From Kitasatospora cinereorecta (lineage in GTDB: Bacteria; Actinomycetota; Actinomycetes; Streptomycetales; Streptomycetaceae), in contig NZ_JAMZDX010000002.1 in assembly GCF_024172095.1 (NCBI RefSeq), forward strand, positions 434,001-498,000: a stretch of DNA of 64,000 nucleotides, read 5' to 3'. The first letter of the stretch is position 1; the number at the start of each line of letters is the position of its first letter. A program made the position numbers and the translations under genes. The notes beneath the pieces are model-generated. The model did not search any database. It had not been told where the DNA came from and saw only the letters and a program-made list of their open reading frames with translations. Of the stretch, positions 25,227-33,700 are shown piece after piece.

Positions 25227-26549
25227 ATGAGCGAGGGCAGCGGGCGCACGGTGACGGCCGAGTCGGAGGTCGCCGAGATCTGCCGCGACCTGATCCGGAT
25301 CGACACCAGCAACTACGGCGACGGCTCGGGGCCGGGTGAGCGCAAGGCGGCGGAGTACGTCGCGGAGCAGCTCGCCGAGTTCGGCCTGGAGCCGAAGATC
25401 TACGAGTCGGCGAAGGGCCGGGCCTCCACCGTGGTCCGGATCGAGGGGGAGGACCGTTCGCGGCCGGGCCTGCTGATCCACGGGCACACCGACGTGGTGC
25501 CGGCCAACGCGGCGGACTGGACCCACCACCCGTTCTCGGGCGAGATCGCGGACGGCTGCGTCTGGGGCCGCGGCGCGGTGGACATGAAGGACATGGACGC
25601 GATGACCCTCGCGGTGGTCCGCGACCGGCTGCGCACCGGCCGCAAGCCCCCGCGCGACCTGGTGCTGGCCTTCCTCGCGGACGAGGAGGCCGGCGGCACC
25701 TACGGCGCCCGCTTCCTGGTCGACAAGCACCCGGACCTGTTCGAGGGCGTCACGGAGGCGATCGGCGAGGTCGGCGGCTTCTCCTTCACGGTCAACGACC
25801 AGGTGCGGCTCTACCTGGTGGAGACGGCGGAGAAGGGCATGCACTGGATGCGCCTGACCGTCGAGGGCCGGGCCGGGCACGGCTCGATGGAGAACGACGA
25901 CAACGCGATCACCGAGCTGTGCGAGGCGGTGGCCCGGCTCGGCCGGCACACCTTCCCGCTGCGGATCACCAAGACGGTCCGCGCCTTCCTGGACGAGCTG
26001 TCGGACGCGCTCGGCGTCCCGCTCGACCCGGAGAACATGGACGAGACGCTGCGCGTCCTCGGCGGCATCGCCAAGATGATCGGCACCACCCTGCGCAACA
26101 CCGCCCAGCCGACCATGCTGGGCGCCGGCTACAAGGTCAACGTGATCCCCGGCCAGGCCACCGCGCACGTGGACGGCCGCTTCCTGCCCGGCTACGAGGA
26201 GGAGTTCCTGGCCGAGCTGGACAGTGTGCTCGGCCCCCGGGTGAAGCGGGAGAGCCTGCACTACGACAAGGCGCTGGAGACCACCTTCGACGGCGCGCTG
26301 GTGGACGCGATGCAGACCGCGCTGCGCGCCGAGGATCCGATCGCCCGGGCCGTGCCGTACTGCCTCTCCGGCGGGACGGACGCCAAGTCGTTCCAGGACC
26401 TCGGGATCCGGTGCTTCGGCTTCGCGCCGCTGCAGCTGCCGCCGGACCTGGACTTCGCCGGCATGTTCCACGGGGTGGACGAGCGGGTGCCGGTGGACGG
26501 TCTGAAGTTCGGCGTCCGGGTGCTGGACCGCTTCCTCGACGCCTGCTGA
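25227..26549 (+). CDS. M20/M25/M40-family metallopeptidase
   Basis: A 440-residue di-zinc amidohydrolase. Metal-site motifs are present in order: LLIHGHTDVVP (His, Asp), GAVDMKDMD (bridging Asp), ADEEAGG (general base and ligand Glu) and a late SGGTDAKSF with FHGVDE (C-terminal His). The dimerisation domain is inserted at about residues 195-330 (RAGHGSM). The family removes terminal residues from peptides or deacylates amino acids; homologues are often annotated ArgE/DapE/ACY1-like, but the substrate is uncertain. The ATG at 25227 follows GAGGTGGAAGC. In S. coelicolor I recall a similar gene close to chaplin genes. Confidence 0.9.
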   Translation: MSEGSGRTVTAESEVAEICRDLIRIDTSNYGDGSGPGERKAAEYVAEQLAEFGLEPKIYESAKGRASTVVRIEGEDRSRPGLLIHGHTDVVPANAADWTHHPFSGEIADGCVWGRGAVDMKDMDAMTLAVVRDRLRTGRKPPRDLVLAFLADEEAGGTYGARFLVDKHPDLFEGVTEAIGEVGGFSFTVNDQVRLYLVETAEKGMHWMRLTVEGRAGHGSMENDDNAITELCEAVARLGRHTFPLRITKTVRAFLDELSDALGVPLDPENMDETLRVLGGIAKMIGTTLRNTAQPTMLGAGYKVNVIPGQATAHVDGRFLPGYEEEFLAELDSVLGPRVKRESLHYDKALETTFDGALVDAMQTALRAEDPIARAVPYCLSGGTDAKSFQDLGIRCFGFAPLQLPPDLDFAGMFHGVDERVPVDGLKFGVRVLDRFLDAC

Positions 26550-26783
26550 GACGGTCTGCCCGGTCGGTCTGCCCGGCCGGCCGCATTGTCGGAGGGGATG
26601 ATTTGGGACAGCGGAAACCCGGGTCGGAGGAACGCTTCTGCCGGTAATTCCAGGTCGAGTGAATGTGCGAGCCATCACCGTTGAGAGTGAATGCGTGATC
26701 GCTGCCGTACCCCGTTCGCGGTGCCCTCGTTCACCCATTTGCAGTCCGGGGGAACGGGCTGCGCCATCGACCAGGAGGAACAC

Positions 26784-27026
26784 ATGAAGGCCAAGAAGAT
26801 CGCTGCCGTTGTCGCTGCCACCGGTGGCCTGGTGCTGGCCGGCGCGGGTGCCGCGGCCGCTCACGGCGGGGCTTCCGCCGAGGGTGTGGCCGCCGGCTCC
26901 CCGGGCGTGCTGTCGGGCAACCTGATTCAGATCCCGGTGAACGTGCCGGTCAACGTCTGCGGCAACACGATCAGCGTGATCGGCCTGCTCAACCCGGCGT
27001 TCGGCAACCACTGCATGAACGGCTGA
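26784..27026 (+). CDS. short chaplin
   Basis: An 80-residue secreted surface protein. The signal peptide is about residues 1-27 (AAVVAATGGLVLAGAGAAAA). One chaplin domain of about 50 residues follows: SPGVLSGNLIQIPVNVPVNV, then CGNTISVIGLLNPAFGNHC with its two conserved cysteines. Chaplins assemble into amyloid-like fibres that make aerial hyphae hydrophobic. The ATG at 26784 follows AGGAGG. A CGTTGA at 26679-26684 resembles the -10 I recall for BldN-dependent chaplin promoters, but no matching -35 was found. A strong hairpin terminator follows. Confidence 0.95.
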   Translation: MKAKKIAAVVAATGGLVLAGAGAAAAHGGASAEGVAAGSPGVLSGNLIQIPVNVPVNVCGNTISVIGLLNPAFGNHCMNG

Positions 27027-27060
27027 GCGGATCCCGTCCGCTGGTGACGGTCACGTCACT

Positions 27061-27106
27061 CACGCGCCCCCGCGCGGTGGTTTCTGCCACCGCCTGGGGG
27101 CGCGTG
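27061..27106. terminator. terminator after the short chaplin gene
   Basis: An outer 11-bp stem, CACGCGCCCCC (27061-27071) with its complement at 27096-27106, encloses an inner seven-base stem GCGGTGG/CCACCGC with a TTTCTG loop. It lies 35 bp past the chaplin stop. Confidence 0.85.
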
Positions 27107-27283
27107 CCGTTCCGGCGCGACCACTCGTTCGGGTCGGCGTCGACCTGGGTTTCCGGCGTGTCACTCGATCTGATGAACGGACTGCATCCGGCCGATCCAA
27201 TTGGCGAGTCGGTCGTTGTCTGTTGTACCGGCGAGGGTCTCGTCAGGAATTCCGACAATCAGAAGAAGAAGTCAGGGGAGTCC

Positions 27284-28078
27284 ATGCGACAGGTCGCAAA
27301 GAAGGGCCTTCTCACGGCCATGGCCACCGGCAGCGTTCTGGCCTCCACGGCCGGCTACGCGTACGCCGCGGGCAGCGACGCCCACGGTACGGCCGCCAAC
27401 TCGCCCGGCGTCGGCTCGGGCAACTCGGTGCAGGCCCCGGTGGACCTCCCCGTGAACGCCTGCGGCAACACCATCAACGTGATCGGCCTGCTCAACCCGG
27501 CGTACGGCAACGACTGCTCCAACCAGTCCGGGGGCGGCCACGGCGGCGGCACCCACGCGGGCTCCGGCTCGTCCGCGAGCGGTTCCAGCACCAACTCGCC
27601 CGGCGTCGTCTCCGGCAACCACGTGCAGGCCCCGATCAGCGCCCCGGTCGACGCCTGCGGCAACTCGGTCAACGTGGTCGGCATCGGCAACCCGGCCTTC
27701 GGCAACGACTGCGGCAACCACGGGTCCACCACCGCCCACCCGCCGACCACGCCGCCCCCGTCGCACGGCGACGACTGCCCGCCGGACCACCACACCCCGC
27801 CGCCCACCGGTGACCACACCCCGCCGCCCACCAGCGTCCCGGAGACCCCGTCCACCGGCACCGACCGCACCGGCGGCGGGACCCCGACCACCGTGACGCC
27901 GGTCTCCTCCACCGGGACGGGGAGCAGCACCCAGACCGTCGAGGCCGCGGCGCCCGTCCGCGACCAGCTCGCCTCCACCGGCGCTTCCGGGCTGGAGCTG
28001 CTCGCCCCGACCGGTGCGCTGCTGCTCATCGGCGGCGGCGTGCTCTACCGCCGCTCGCGGGTGAACGCCGGCCGCTGA
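27284..28078 (+). CDS. long chaplin with LAXTG cell-wall sorting signal
   Basis: A 264-residue long chaplin. A signal peptide (about 1-28, ending AYAA) precedes two chaplin domains at about 35-80 and 100-150, each with a cysteine pair (NACGNTINVIGLLNPAYGNDC-type). A Pro/Thr/His-rich wall-spanning linker follows (about 150-230). The sortase signal is LASTG near 229-233, then a hydrophobic helix and RRSRVNAGR. A class E sortase should link it to peptidoglycan, where it anchors short chaplins. The ATG at 27284 follows AGGGGAG. The short and long genes are adjacent, as in the chpC/chpH arrangement. Confidence 0.95.
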   Translation: MRQVAKKGLLTAMATGSVLASTAGYAYAAGSDAHGTAANSPGVGSGNSVQAPVDLPVNACGNTINVIGLLNPAYGNDCSNQSGGGHGGGTHAGSGSSASGSSTNSPGVVSGNHVQAPISAPVDACGNSVNVVGIGNPAFGNDCGNHGSTTAHPPTTPPPSHGDDCPPDHHTPPPTGDHTPPPTSVPETPSTGTDRTGGGTPTTVTPVSSTGTGSSTQTVEAAAPVRDQLASTGASGLELLAPTGALLLIGGGVLYRRSRVNAGR

Positions 28079-28347
28079 GCCGGCTGACGCCGCCGGTCGA
28101 ACAGGCCGGGCCACCGGACGGTCGCGAGGGAGGCGGCGGTCCGGCGGTCCGGCCTTCGACGGTTGCGGGCCTGCGGCGCGCGGCGTGTGACGTGCGGGAG
28201 GGGCGCGACGAGGGGGCTCGGTGGCCCGCTGATGTCCTGGGGACGTGCGCGCGCGAGGCGGGCCCCGTCGCCCGGCTCAGAGGCGCAGGGACGCGGGGCG
28301 CCGGGTGGGCGCTCAGCCGCTGGGCTGCGCCCTCGCGGCGGGTGGTG

Positions 28348-28557
28348 CTACCAGTTGCGGACCTGGCGGATGATCCGGCGCTTGAGGCGGACCGTCCGGC
28401 TCCCGTCCGGGAAGAGGCGGAGCCGGTCGAGCTCCCAGTGCCCGTACTCGGCGTGCTCGGTGAGCAGCTGCCGGGCGGCGTTGCGGCTGGTGCCGCGCGG
28501 AAGGCGCAGCATTTGGTACTCGTACTCCGGCTGCCTGACCGGCTTGGTCGGGATCAA
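28348..28557 (-). CDS. DUF5703-family small protein
   Basis: A 69-residue basic protein. Its core PEYEYQMLRLPRGTSRNAAR and QLLTEHAEYGHWELDRLRLF, followed by RTVRLKRRIIRQVRNW, matches the DUF5703 family of actinobacteria, whose function is unknown. I chose the TTG at 28557 because AGGAGG stands seven bases ahead of it and no ATG or GTG is suitably placed. The 266 bp upstream, up to the insertion sequence, show no gene. Confidence 0.8.
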   Translation of the reverse strand: MIPTKPVRQPEYEYQMLRLPRGTSRNAARQLLTEHAEYGHWELDRLRLFPDGSRTVRLKRRIIRQVRNW

Positions 28558-28820
28558 TGCATCTCCTCCTGCGGTGCGCTGCCTGCAAGCGTACGACCTG
28601 CGGATGGCCCTGCGGCCGGTCGTGCCCGTGCCGGTGGTCCCGCCGGGGCGGGCCCCCGGGGTGAGCCTGTCGTCCTCCGATCTGAGCGTCAATCAGTTTT
28701 GGTGCCGAGGAAATGGATACCCCGTGGGGCGCCCGCAACGCCTTCGGGTGGTGTTCCGGCCGGTCCGGAGGTGTGCGCAGAACCACCCGGATCGGACATC
28801 AGGGCGGAACTTGCCGTGAA
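28558..28820. other. intergenic region between DUF5703 and the insertion sequence
   Basis: No supported gene on either strand, since all frames have non-coding codon use. It should contain the DUF5703 promoter. Confidence 0.5.
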
Positions 28821-28832
28821 TTAGAAGCCATC

Positions 28833-29330
28833 TCATTTGGCCAGCCGGCGATGGCAGATGAGTGCCGCGGCGATGGTGGCGAAGGCTGCGAAGTGGTCGG
28901 CTTTGCGTTCGTAGCGGCGGTGGAGCCGACGGAAGCCGCCCAGCCATGCGACGGTCCGCTCGATCACCCAGCGGTGCCGGCCGAGGCGGCTGGAGGACTC
29001 GATGCCGCGGCGTGCGATGCGGGTCGTGATCTGTCGTCGTCGCAGGTAGGAGCGGATGAAGCGGTGGTCGTAGGCTTTGTCGCCGTGGAGCCTGCCGGGC
29101 CGGCGGCGCCGGGGGCCGCGGCGGGAGCGGATCGGTGGGATCGCCTCGACGAGCGGAATCAGGGCCTGGCTGTCGTGCAGGTTTGCGCCGGAGATCGCCA
29201 GCGACAGGGGTAAACCGGTGCGTTCGGTGAGCAAGTGGATCTTTGACCCGAACTTGCCCCGATCGACAGGATTCGGACCCGTCAGGTCCCCTTTTTCGTG
29301 GCCCGCATGTTCACGGAGTCGACCGCGCAC
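28833..29330 (-). CDS. IS5-family transposase, ORFB part (catalytic C-terminus)
   Basis: The second transposase frame, -1 relative to ORFA. It carries the second catalytic Asp in LHGDKAYD and the IS4/IS5 'YREK'-type region with the catalytic Glu in RWVIERTVAWLGGFRRLHRR. It has no start of its own with a ribosome-binding site, so it is probably made as a fusion with ORFA by -1 slippage in the A5G4 run (complement of 29287-29295). It ends nine bases inside the left inverted repeat. Confidence 0.88.
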   Translation of the reverse strand: MRGRLREHAGHEKGDLTGPNPVDRGKFGSKIHLLTERTGLPLSLAISGANLHDSQALIPLVEAIPPIRSRRGPRRRRPGRLHGDKAYDHRFIRSYLRRRQITTRIARRGIESSSRLGRHRWVIERTVAWLGGFRRLHRRYERKADHFAAFATIAAALICHRRLAK

Positions 29331-29635
29331 CTCGACCAGTCCAGCTCACCCTGCGAGCCGAGCTCGTCCAGGACCAGACGATAGAGCTTGGCCCACACCC
29401 GGGCCGCGGTCCACTCGGTGAAGCGCCGGTGGGCCGTCGGCCCGGACGGGCCGAAACACGGCGGCAACTGGGCCCACGTGCACCCCGATGTCGCCACGAA
29501 CACGATCGCCGCAAGCACTTCGCGGTCCCCGTGCCGGCGTCGGCCACCGCCCTGCGGGCGCGTCGGTGCCGCTGGCACCACCCGCTGGAACAGCTCCCAC
29601 AACTCGTCCGGTACCAGCCGCTCCACGATCGTCAC
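29282..29635 (-). CDS. IS5-family transposase, ORFA part (N-terminus)
   Basis: 117 residues, beginning TIVERLVPDELWELFQRVVP from a GTG at 29635, 18 bp inside the right inverted repeat. It has the DUF4096-like N-terminal region of IS5/IS427 transposases (GGRRRHGDREVLAAIVFVAT, CTWAQLPPCFGP) and the first catalytic Asp in CAVDSVNM. It ends soon after ATKKG, where the reading frame changes to ORFB. Many IS427-group elements make their transposase by programmed -1 frameshifting at such a spot. Confidence 0.88.
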   Translation of the reverse strand: MTIVERLVPDELWELFQRVVPAAPTRPQGGGRRRHGDREVLAAIVFVATSGCTWAQLPPCFGPSGPTAHRRFTEWTAARVWAKLYRLVLDELGSQGELDWSRCAVDSVNMRATKKGT

Positions 29636-29731
29636 GAGAGCAGCCTACAAGCCCAAATGAGATAGCTTCTTAGCGGCCGTAGGTGACAACCGCTGTGCGT
29701 GTCGTCGTCGGGTGGGGATAGCGTCTGCACC

Positions 29732-30343
29732 ATGTCTGATGCCGCGCAGCTGACCATTACCGAGGTACGGGCCGCCGCCGAGGCGGTCAAGGCCGCGATC
29801 GACCGCCATCTGCAGGCTGTCTCCAGCACCGTCGAGGCAGGGGATCCCGCTGTCGCCAGTGCGTACGAGGAGCTCGCTGCGGCGGCGATTGCCTACGACC
29901 AGATCCTGTACGAGGTGTACGACGAGGTGACCCCGTTCGAGGTCCCGGGCGACGAGTCCGGCGGGGCCTACCACGGGCCGGACCACCCGGAGGCGATCAG
30001 CGTGCTGATCCGCCGCGACTACCTGATCACCGACCCGAAGCGGCTGCGCGAGCAGGCCGAGCGGGTGGACTCCTCGCTCACTCCCGGTGGTGGCGAGGGC
30101 AGCGGTGTGACGGCGGCGATCGGGGTGGTGTTCGGGGAGTACGAACCGGACGAGATCGCCGCCCGGGCGGAGGAGTTCGGCCTGGAGGAGGGCGACTCCA
30201 CGCTGTGGGTGTCGGCCGCCGAGCCGTCCGAGCCGGGGGAGTGGCTGCCGGAGCCGTTCGACACCGCCGATCCGGAGCTGCTGATCTGCCGCTTCGACGT
30301 CAGCGAGGTCTACGACGACGAGCTGGACTCGCTGGAGGGCTGA
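29732..30343 (+). CDS. conserved actinobacterial hypothetical protein
   Basis: A 203-residue acidic cytoplasmic protein of unknown function. The N-terminal helices read TITEVRAAAEAVKAAIDRHL and ASAYEELAAAAIAYDQILYE. The C-terminal half has DHPEAISVLIRRDYLITD and ELLICRFDVSEVYDDELDSL. I recall close homologues in many Streptomyces genomes but no described role. The ATG at 29732 lies only seven bases after TAGCGT, a plausible -10, so the mRNA may be leaderless. It starts 60 bp from the insertion sequence. A strong bidirectional terminator follows. Confidence 0.8.
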   Translation: MSDAAQLTITEVRAAAEAVKAAIDRHLQAVSSTVEAGDPAVASAYEELAAAAIAYDQILYEVYDEVTPFEVPGDESGGAYHGPDHPEAISVLIRRDYLITDPKRLREQAERVDSSLTPGGGEGSGVTAAIGVVFGEYEPDEIAARAEEFGLEEGDSTLWVSAAEPSEPGEWLPEPFDTADPELLICRFDVSEVYDDELDSLEG

Positions 30344-30363
30344 CCCGCCGGGTCGACTCCGGG

Positions 30364-30403
30364 AACGCCGCAGGGGCGCGGGTGACCGCGCCCCTGCGGC
30401 GTT
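30364..30403. terminator. bidirectional terminator, 18-bp stem
   Basis: AACGCCGCAGGGGCGCGG (30364-30381) pairs with 30386-30403 around GTGA. It lies between the convergent hypothetical and RecD-like genes. Confidence 0.88.
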
Positions 30404-30428
30404 CTCCGGTGGGGGGACCTCCCCGGGC

Positions 30429-32450
30429 TCACTGCTCGGTGAGGACGGCCCGCAGGCGGGTGGTGCGGGGCTGGGCGGGGCGTTCGGCGACGGCCTGGGC
30501 GAGCGCCGGGCCGGCGGCGTGCACCACCGAGAGGTGGTTCTCGGCGCGGCCGAAGGCGGTGTAGAGCCACTGCCGGGTGAGGCCGGCGGCGGCGTCCTGG
30601 GGCAGGACGGTGACCACGGCGGGCCAGCGCCGGCCGACGGCCTGGTGGGCGGTGACGGCCCAGCCGTGGCGCAGGCGCCCGGCCTGGGCCGGGGTGAGGG
30701 TGATCCGCTCGCCGTCGGCGAGTTCGAGGTGCAGCCCGGTGGCGTCCCCGTCGAGCACCCGGCCGGGCAGGGTGAGGCCGAGCGCGGGCGAGTGGACCAC
30801 CCGGTCGCCGGGGTCGAAGCCGCCGAACCGGCCGGGGCCCGGGTTGAGGCGGGCCTTGGCGGCGGCGTTCAGCGCCCGGGTGCCGGCGTCGCCGCCGTGC
30901 CCGGGGGCGATCAGGACGGTCTGCTCGGACGGGATGGACAGCGCCCGGGGGATGGAGTCGGCGAGCAGCTGGACGGCCCGGTGGACGGCCTCGCCGGCGT
31001 CCTTGACCGCGAGGATCACCACCTCCTTGTCGGGCGCCTCGACGGTCGACAGCTCGCCGATGCCGATGCCGGAGACCAGCTCGCCGATCGGGCCGAAGTC
31101 GGGCGTCCGGGAGGCCACCGCGGGGCAGACCTTCGCGGCCAGCAGGTCGGCGAAGAACCGGCCGGGACCGGCCGACCAGAGCTGGCCGGGGTCGCCGCTG
31201 AGCACCAGGCGGGTGCCGTCGGCGAGCGCCTCCAGCAGGGTGGCGGCGAGTTCGACGTCCAGCAGCGGTGCGTCCAGGACCAGCAGGACGTCCAGGGCGA
31301 GGGTGCCGTCCTCGGCCCGGCCGGGACCGGCGGTGCCGGCCAGCAGCCCGGACAGGGTGGCCACCCGGTCGGTGGCGGCCGAGCCCTCGGGCAGCATCGC
31401 GCGCAGGCTGTCGCGGCCCTGCTCGGTCCAGGTCGCCGCCCAGGTGCGGAGGCCGAGGCCGTGCGCGGTGTGGAGCAGGGCGGCGAGTTCGGCGCGGGCC
31501 GCCTCGCCGCCGGTGTGCAGCACCACGCCGCTCTCGGCGACGGCCCGGACCAGCGCCTTCGCCGAGGACGACCCGGCCGCGTCGGCCGCCTCCTCCCACG
31601 CGGTCGGGCCGGGCTGCACCGGTACCGCCGGCGCCGCCGGACCCTCGTCCTCGGCGCGTTCGTCTTCGTCTTCGCCGTCGTCGCTGTCCTGGACGACGGC
31701 CCCGCCAGCGGCCTCGTACTCCTCGTCCGAGCCCGGGGCGAAGGTGGAGAGCACCCGGACCAGGCCGTCCGCCAGGCTCTCCTCGGCGAGCGCGAGGCGC
31801 TCCAGGGCGAGCACGGTGCGGGTCGGCGGCTCCTCGTCCTCGTCGTTCGCGCCGGGGCGTCCGGGCAGTTCCTCCTGGAAGGCCATCACCCGGCCGTCGG
31901 TGACCACGGCCTGCAGGGCGGTGGCGGGGTCGGGCAGGCCGAGCCGCTCCAGGCCGGTCGCGACCTCGCCGATCTCCTGCGCCGAGTGGCCGCGCAGGGC
32001 GGCCTGCTCCAGCAGCCAGGGCACCAGCGCCTGGGCGCGGCGCGGGTCGCCCGGGCCGGCCCCGGCGCCGAGCAGGCCGCGGGCGAAGCCGTCCGCCTGC
32101 TCGGGGCGGACGCCGGGGAGGGTGAGCACGGCCCACGGGTCCTCGCGCAGCAGCGCGGCGGCGCCCTCGCCGAGCTCGGCGACGGCGGCGGGTGCCAGCG
32201 CGGCGGGGGCGCCGCCGGCGGTCAGCACCTCGGCGGCGGCCCGCAGCGCGGCGGCGCGCTGCTCGTCGTCGCCCGCGGCGGCGGCGCCGGCGGCGGTGGG
32301 TCCGTCGGCCGCGGCCGGGTCCCCTCCGGCGGCCGCAGCGGGGCCGGACGGGCCGGACGACCCCGACGAGCCGACCGCCCGGATCGCCTCGGCGAGCGCG
32401 GCCACCGTGCCCGCGTGCTGCTCGGGAGTCGTGCGCTCCGGTTCGGTCAT
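30429..32450 (-). CDS. RecD-like SF1B helicase-related protein with degenerate Walker A
   Basis: A 673-residue protein. An Ala/Gly-rich N-terminus precedes helix-hairpin-helix-like repeats (about 85-150, DPWAVLTLPGVRPEQADGFA). A core resembles RecD2: the strand before the P-loop (VVLHTGGEAARAELAAL, about 309-325), a Walker B-like LVLDAPLLDV, motif III LVLSGDPGQLWSAGPG and the C-terminal motifs GWAVTAHQAVGRRWPAVV and WLYTAFGRAENHL. The P-loop, normally TGGPGTGKT, reads TGGEAARAE and lacks the Gly-Lys-Thr, and Walker B lacks its Glu. Helicase activity is therefore doubtful. A long acidic insert (about 240-270) separates the halves. The ATG at 32450 has AGGAG nine bases upstream. Confidence 0.8.
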   Translation of the reverse strand: MTEPERTTPEQHAGTVAALAEAIRAVGSSGSSGPSGPAAAAGGDPAAADGPTAAGAAAAGDDEQRAAALRAAAEVLTAGGAPAALAPAAVAELGEGAAALLREDPWAVLTLPGVRPEQADGFARGLLGAGAGPGDPRRAQALVPWLLEQAALRGHSAQEIGEVATGLERLGLPDPATALQAVVTDGRVMAFQEELPGRPGANDEDEEPPTRTVLALERLALAEESLADGLVRVLSTFAPGSDEEYEAAGGAVVQDSDDGEDEDERAEDEGPAAPAVPVQPGPTAWEEAADAAGSSSAKALVRAVAESGVVLHTGGEAARAELAALLHTAHGLGLRTWAATWTEQGRDSLRAMLPEGSAATDRVATLSGLLAGTAGPGRAEDGTLALDVLLVLDAPLLDVELAATLLEALADGTRLVLSGDPGQLWSAGPGRFFADLLAAKVCPAVASRTPDFGPIGELVSGIGIGELSTVEAPDKEVVILAVKDAGEAVHRAVQLLADSIPRALSIPSEQTVLIAPGHGGDAGTRALNAAAKARLNPGPGRFGGFDPGDRVVHSPALGLTLPGRVLDGDATGLHLELADGERITLTPAQAGRLRHGWAVTAHQAVGRRWPAVVTVLPQDAAAGLTRQWLYTAFGRAENHLSVVHAAGPALAQAVAERPAQPRTTRLRAVLTEQ

Positions 32451-32477
32451 GGTGGGCAACTCCTAACGGCCGGCCGC

Positions 32478-33455
32478 CTACAGCTCCGTCCAGCCCTGGT
32501 CCGGGTAGCGGTGCACCGGCGCCGAGACGTCGTCGAGCGCACCGCGGATCTCACCCGGAAGCGTAAGGGCCTCGACCGACAGTGAAGTCTGCAGCTGGGC
32601 GGCGGTGCGGGCACCGAGCAGGGTGGAGGCCACCCCGGGGCGGTCGCGGACCCACGCCAGGGCGACCTTGAGCGGGGTGGAGGCGAGGCCGTCGGCCGCC
32701 GTGGCGAGGGCGTCGACGATCCGGCGGGAGCGCTCGCCCAGGTAGGGCTGGACGAAGCCGGCGAGGTGCGGCGAGGCGCCGCGCGACTCGGGCGGGACGC
32801 CGTGCCGGTACTTGCCGGTGAGCACGCCGCGGCCGAGCGCCGAGGAGGCGATCAGGCCGATCCCGGCGTCCAGCGCGGCGGGCAGCACCTCGCGCTCGAT
32901 GCCGCGCTGGAGCAGCGAGTACTCCATCTGCGTGCCGGCCAGCGGCACCCGGCCGGGGTGGCCGAGCTGCCACGCGGCGGCCTTGCCGAGCTGCCAGCCG
33001 CTGAAGCCCACGACGCCGACGTAGCGGGCCCGGCCGGAGGAGACGGCCAGGTCGAGGGCGTGCAGCGTCTCCTCGGTGGGGGTCTGCGGGTCGTACGCGT
33101 GGACCTGCCAGAGGTCGACGTGGTCGGTGCCCAGCCGCCGCAGCGAGGCGTCGAGGGCGGAGAGCAGGTGGCCGCGGGAGGCGTCGAACCGGCCGGGGGT
33201 GGTGGTGGAGCCGGCCTTGGTGGCGATGACCAGTTCGGACCGCGGGATCAGGCCGTCGGTCAGCCGGGAGAGCAGGTACTCGGCGCCGCCGTCGGCGTAG
33301 ACGTCGGCCGTGTCGACCAGGGTGCCGCCGGCGTCGACGAAGGCCTTGAGCTGTTCAGCGGCCTCGTGTTCGTCGGTGTCCCGGCCCCAGGTCATGGTGC
33401 CGAGCCCGAGCCGGGAGACCCGCAGTCCCGTCCGGCCGAGGTTTCGCTGTTCCAC
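32478..33455 (-). CDS. aldo/keto reductase
   Basis: A 325-residue NADPH-dependent TIM-barrel oxidoreductase. The catalytic tetrad is visible: Asp and Tyr in LVDTADVYADGG, Lys in LVIATKAGS, His in LWQVHAYDP. It opens with RNLGRTGLRVSRLGLGTMTW, typical of the AKR family related to YajO/Tas. The nucleotide-binding end is STLLGARTAAQL. The substrate is unknown. The GTG start at 33455 is 28 bp upstream of the RecD-like gene's direction of travel, so the two leftward genes probably share a transcript. Confidence 0.92.
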   Translation of the reverse strand: MEQRNLGRTGLRVSRLGLGTMTWGRDTDEHEAAEQLKAFVDAGGTLVDTADVYADGGAEYLLSRLTDGLIPRSELVIATKAGSTTTPGRFDASRGHLLSALDASLRRLGTDHVDLWQVHAYDPQTPTEETLHALDLAVSSGRARYVGVVGFSGWQLGKAAAWQLGHPGRVPLAGTQMEYSLLQRGIEREVLPAALDAGIGLIASSALGRGVLTGKYRHGVPPESRGASPHLAGFVQPYLGERSRRIVDALATAADGLASTPLKVALAWVRDRPGVASTLLGARTAAQLQTSLSVEALTLPGEIRGALDDVSAPVHRYPDQGWTEL

Positions 33456-33700
33456 GGATGGCCCTCCGTCTGCCCTCGAACACGTAAACGCGCAGGTGGG
33501 GAGAGGTCCTCCCCCGTGCGGGCCGAGCGTATCGGCGAATCGGGCCGCGCCCGGCGCGACCCGCAGGGGCGGGCGCGCGGGACGCGTCGCGGTCCGGTTC
33601 GCCGGAGGTGACCGAATCTGTTCCTACCGGCCAGTAGCATGGCGGGCGGCCGCGCGGTTACGGTGGCGGCACCACCGACTGGAAGGGCTTGGGCACGCAC

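Larger units (their letters stand above)
28824..29669. mobile_element. IS5-family (IS427-like) insertion sequence, complete, 846 bp
   Basis: Terminal inverted repeats GAAGC(C/T)ATCTCATTTGG at 28824-28840 and 29653-29669 differ at one of 17 positions. A three-base direct repeat, TTA, flanks the element (28821-28823 and 29670-29672), which is the target duplication. Inside, a leftward transposase is split between two overlapping frames. Intact ends and an intact target repeat imply a fairly recent insertion. It landed in intergenic DNA and broke no gene. Confidence 0.93.

Noticed and set aside
26655-26684. BldN-type promoter for the short chaplin (CGTTGA)
   Set aside because: The expected -35 at the right distance is not present, so only half the motif is seen.
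28824-29669. Disruption of a host gene by the insertion sequence
   Set aside because: Joining the flanks across the TTA target repeat does not give a continuous coding frame on either strand, so the insertion is intergenic.
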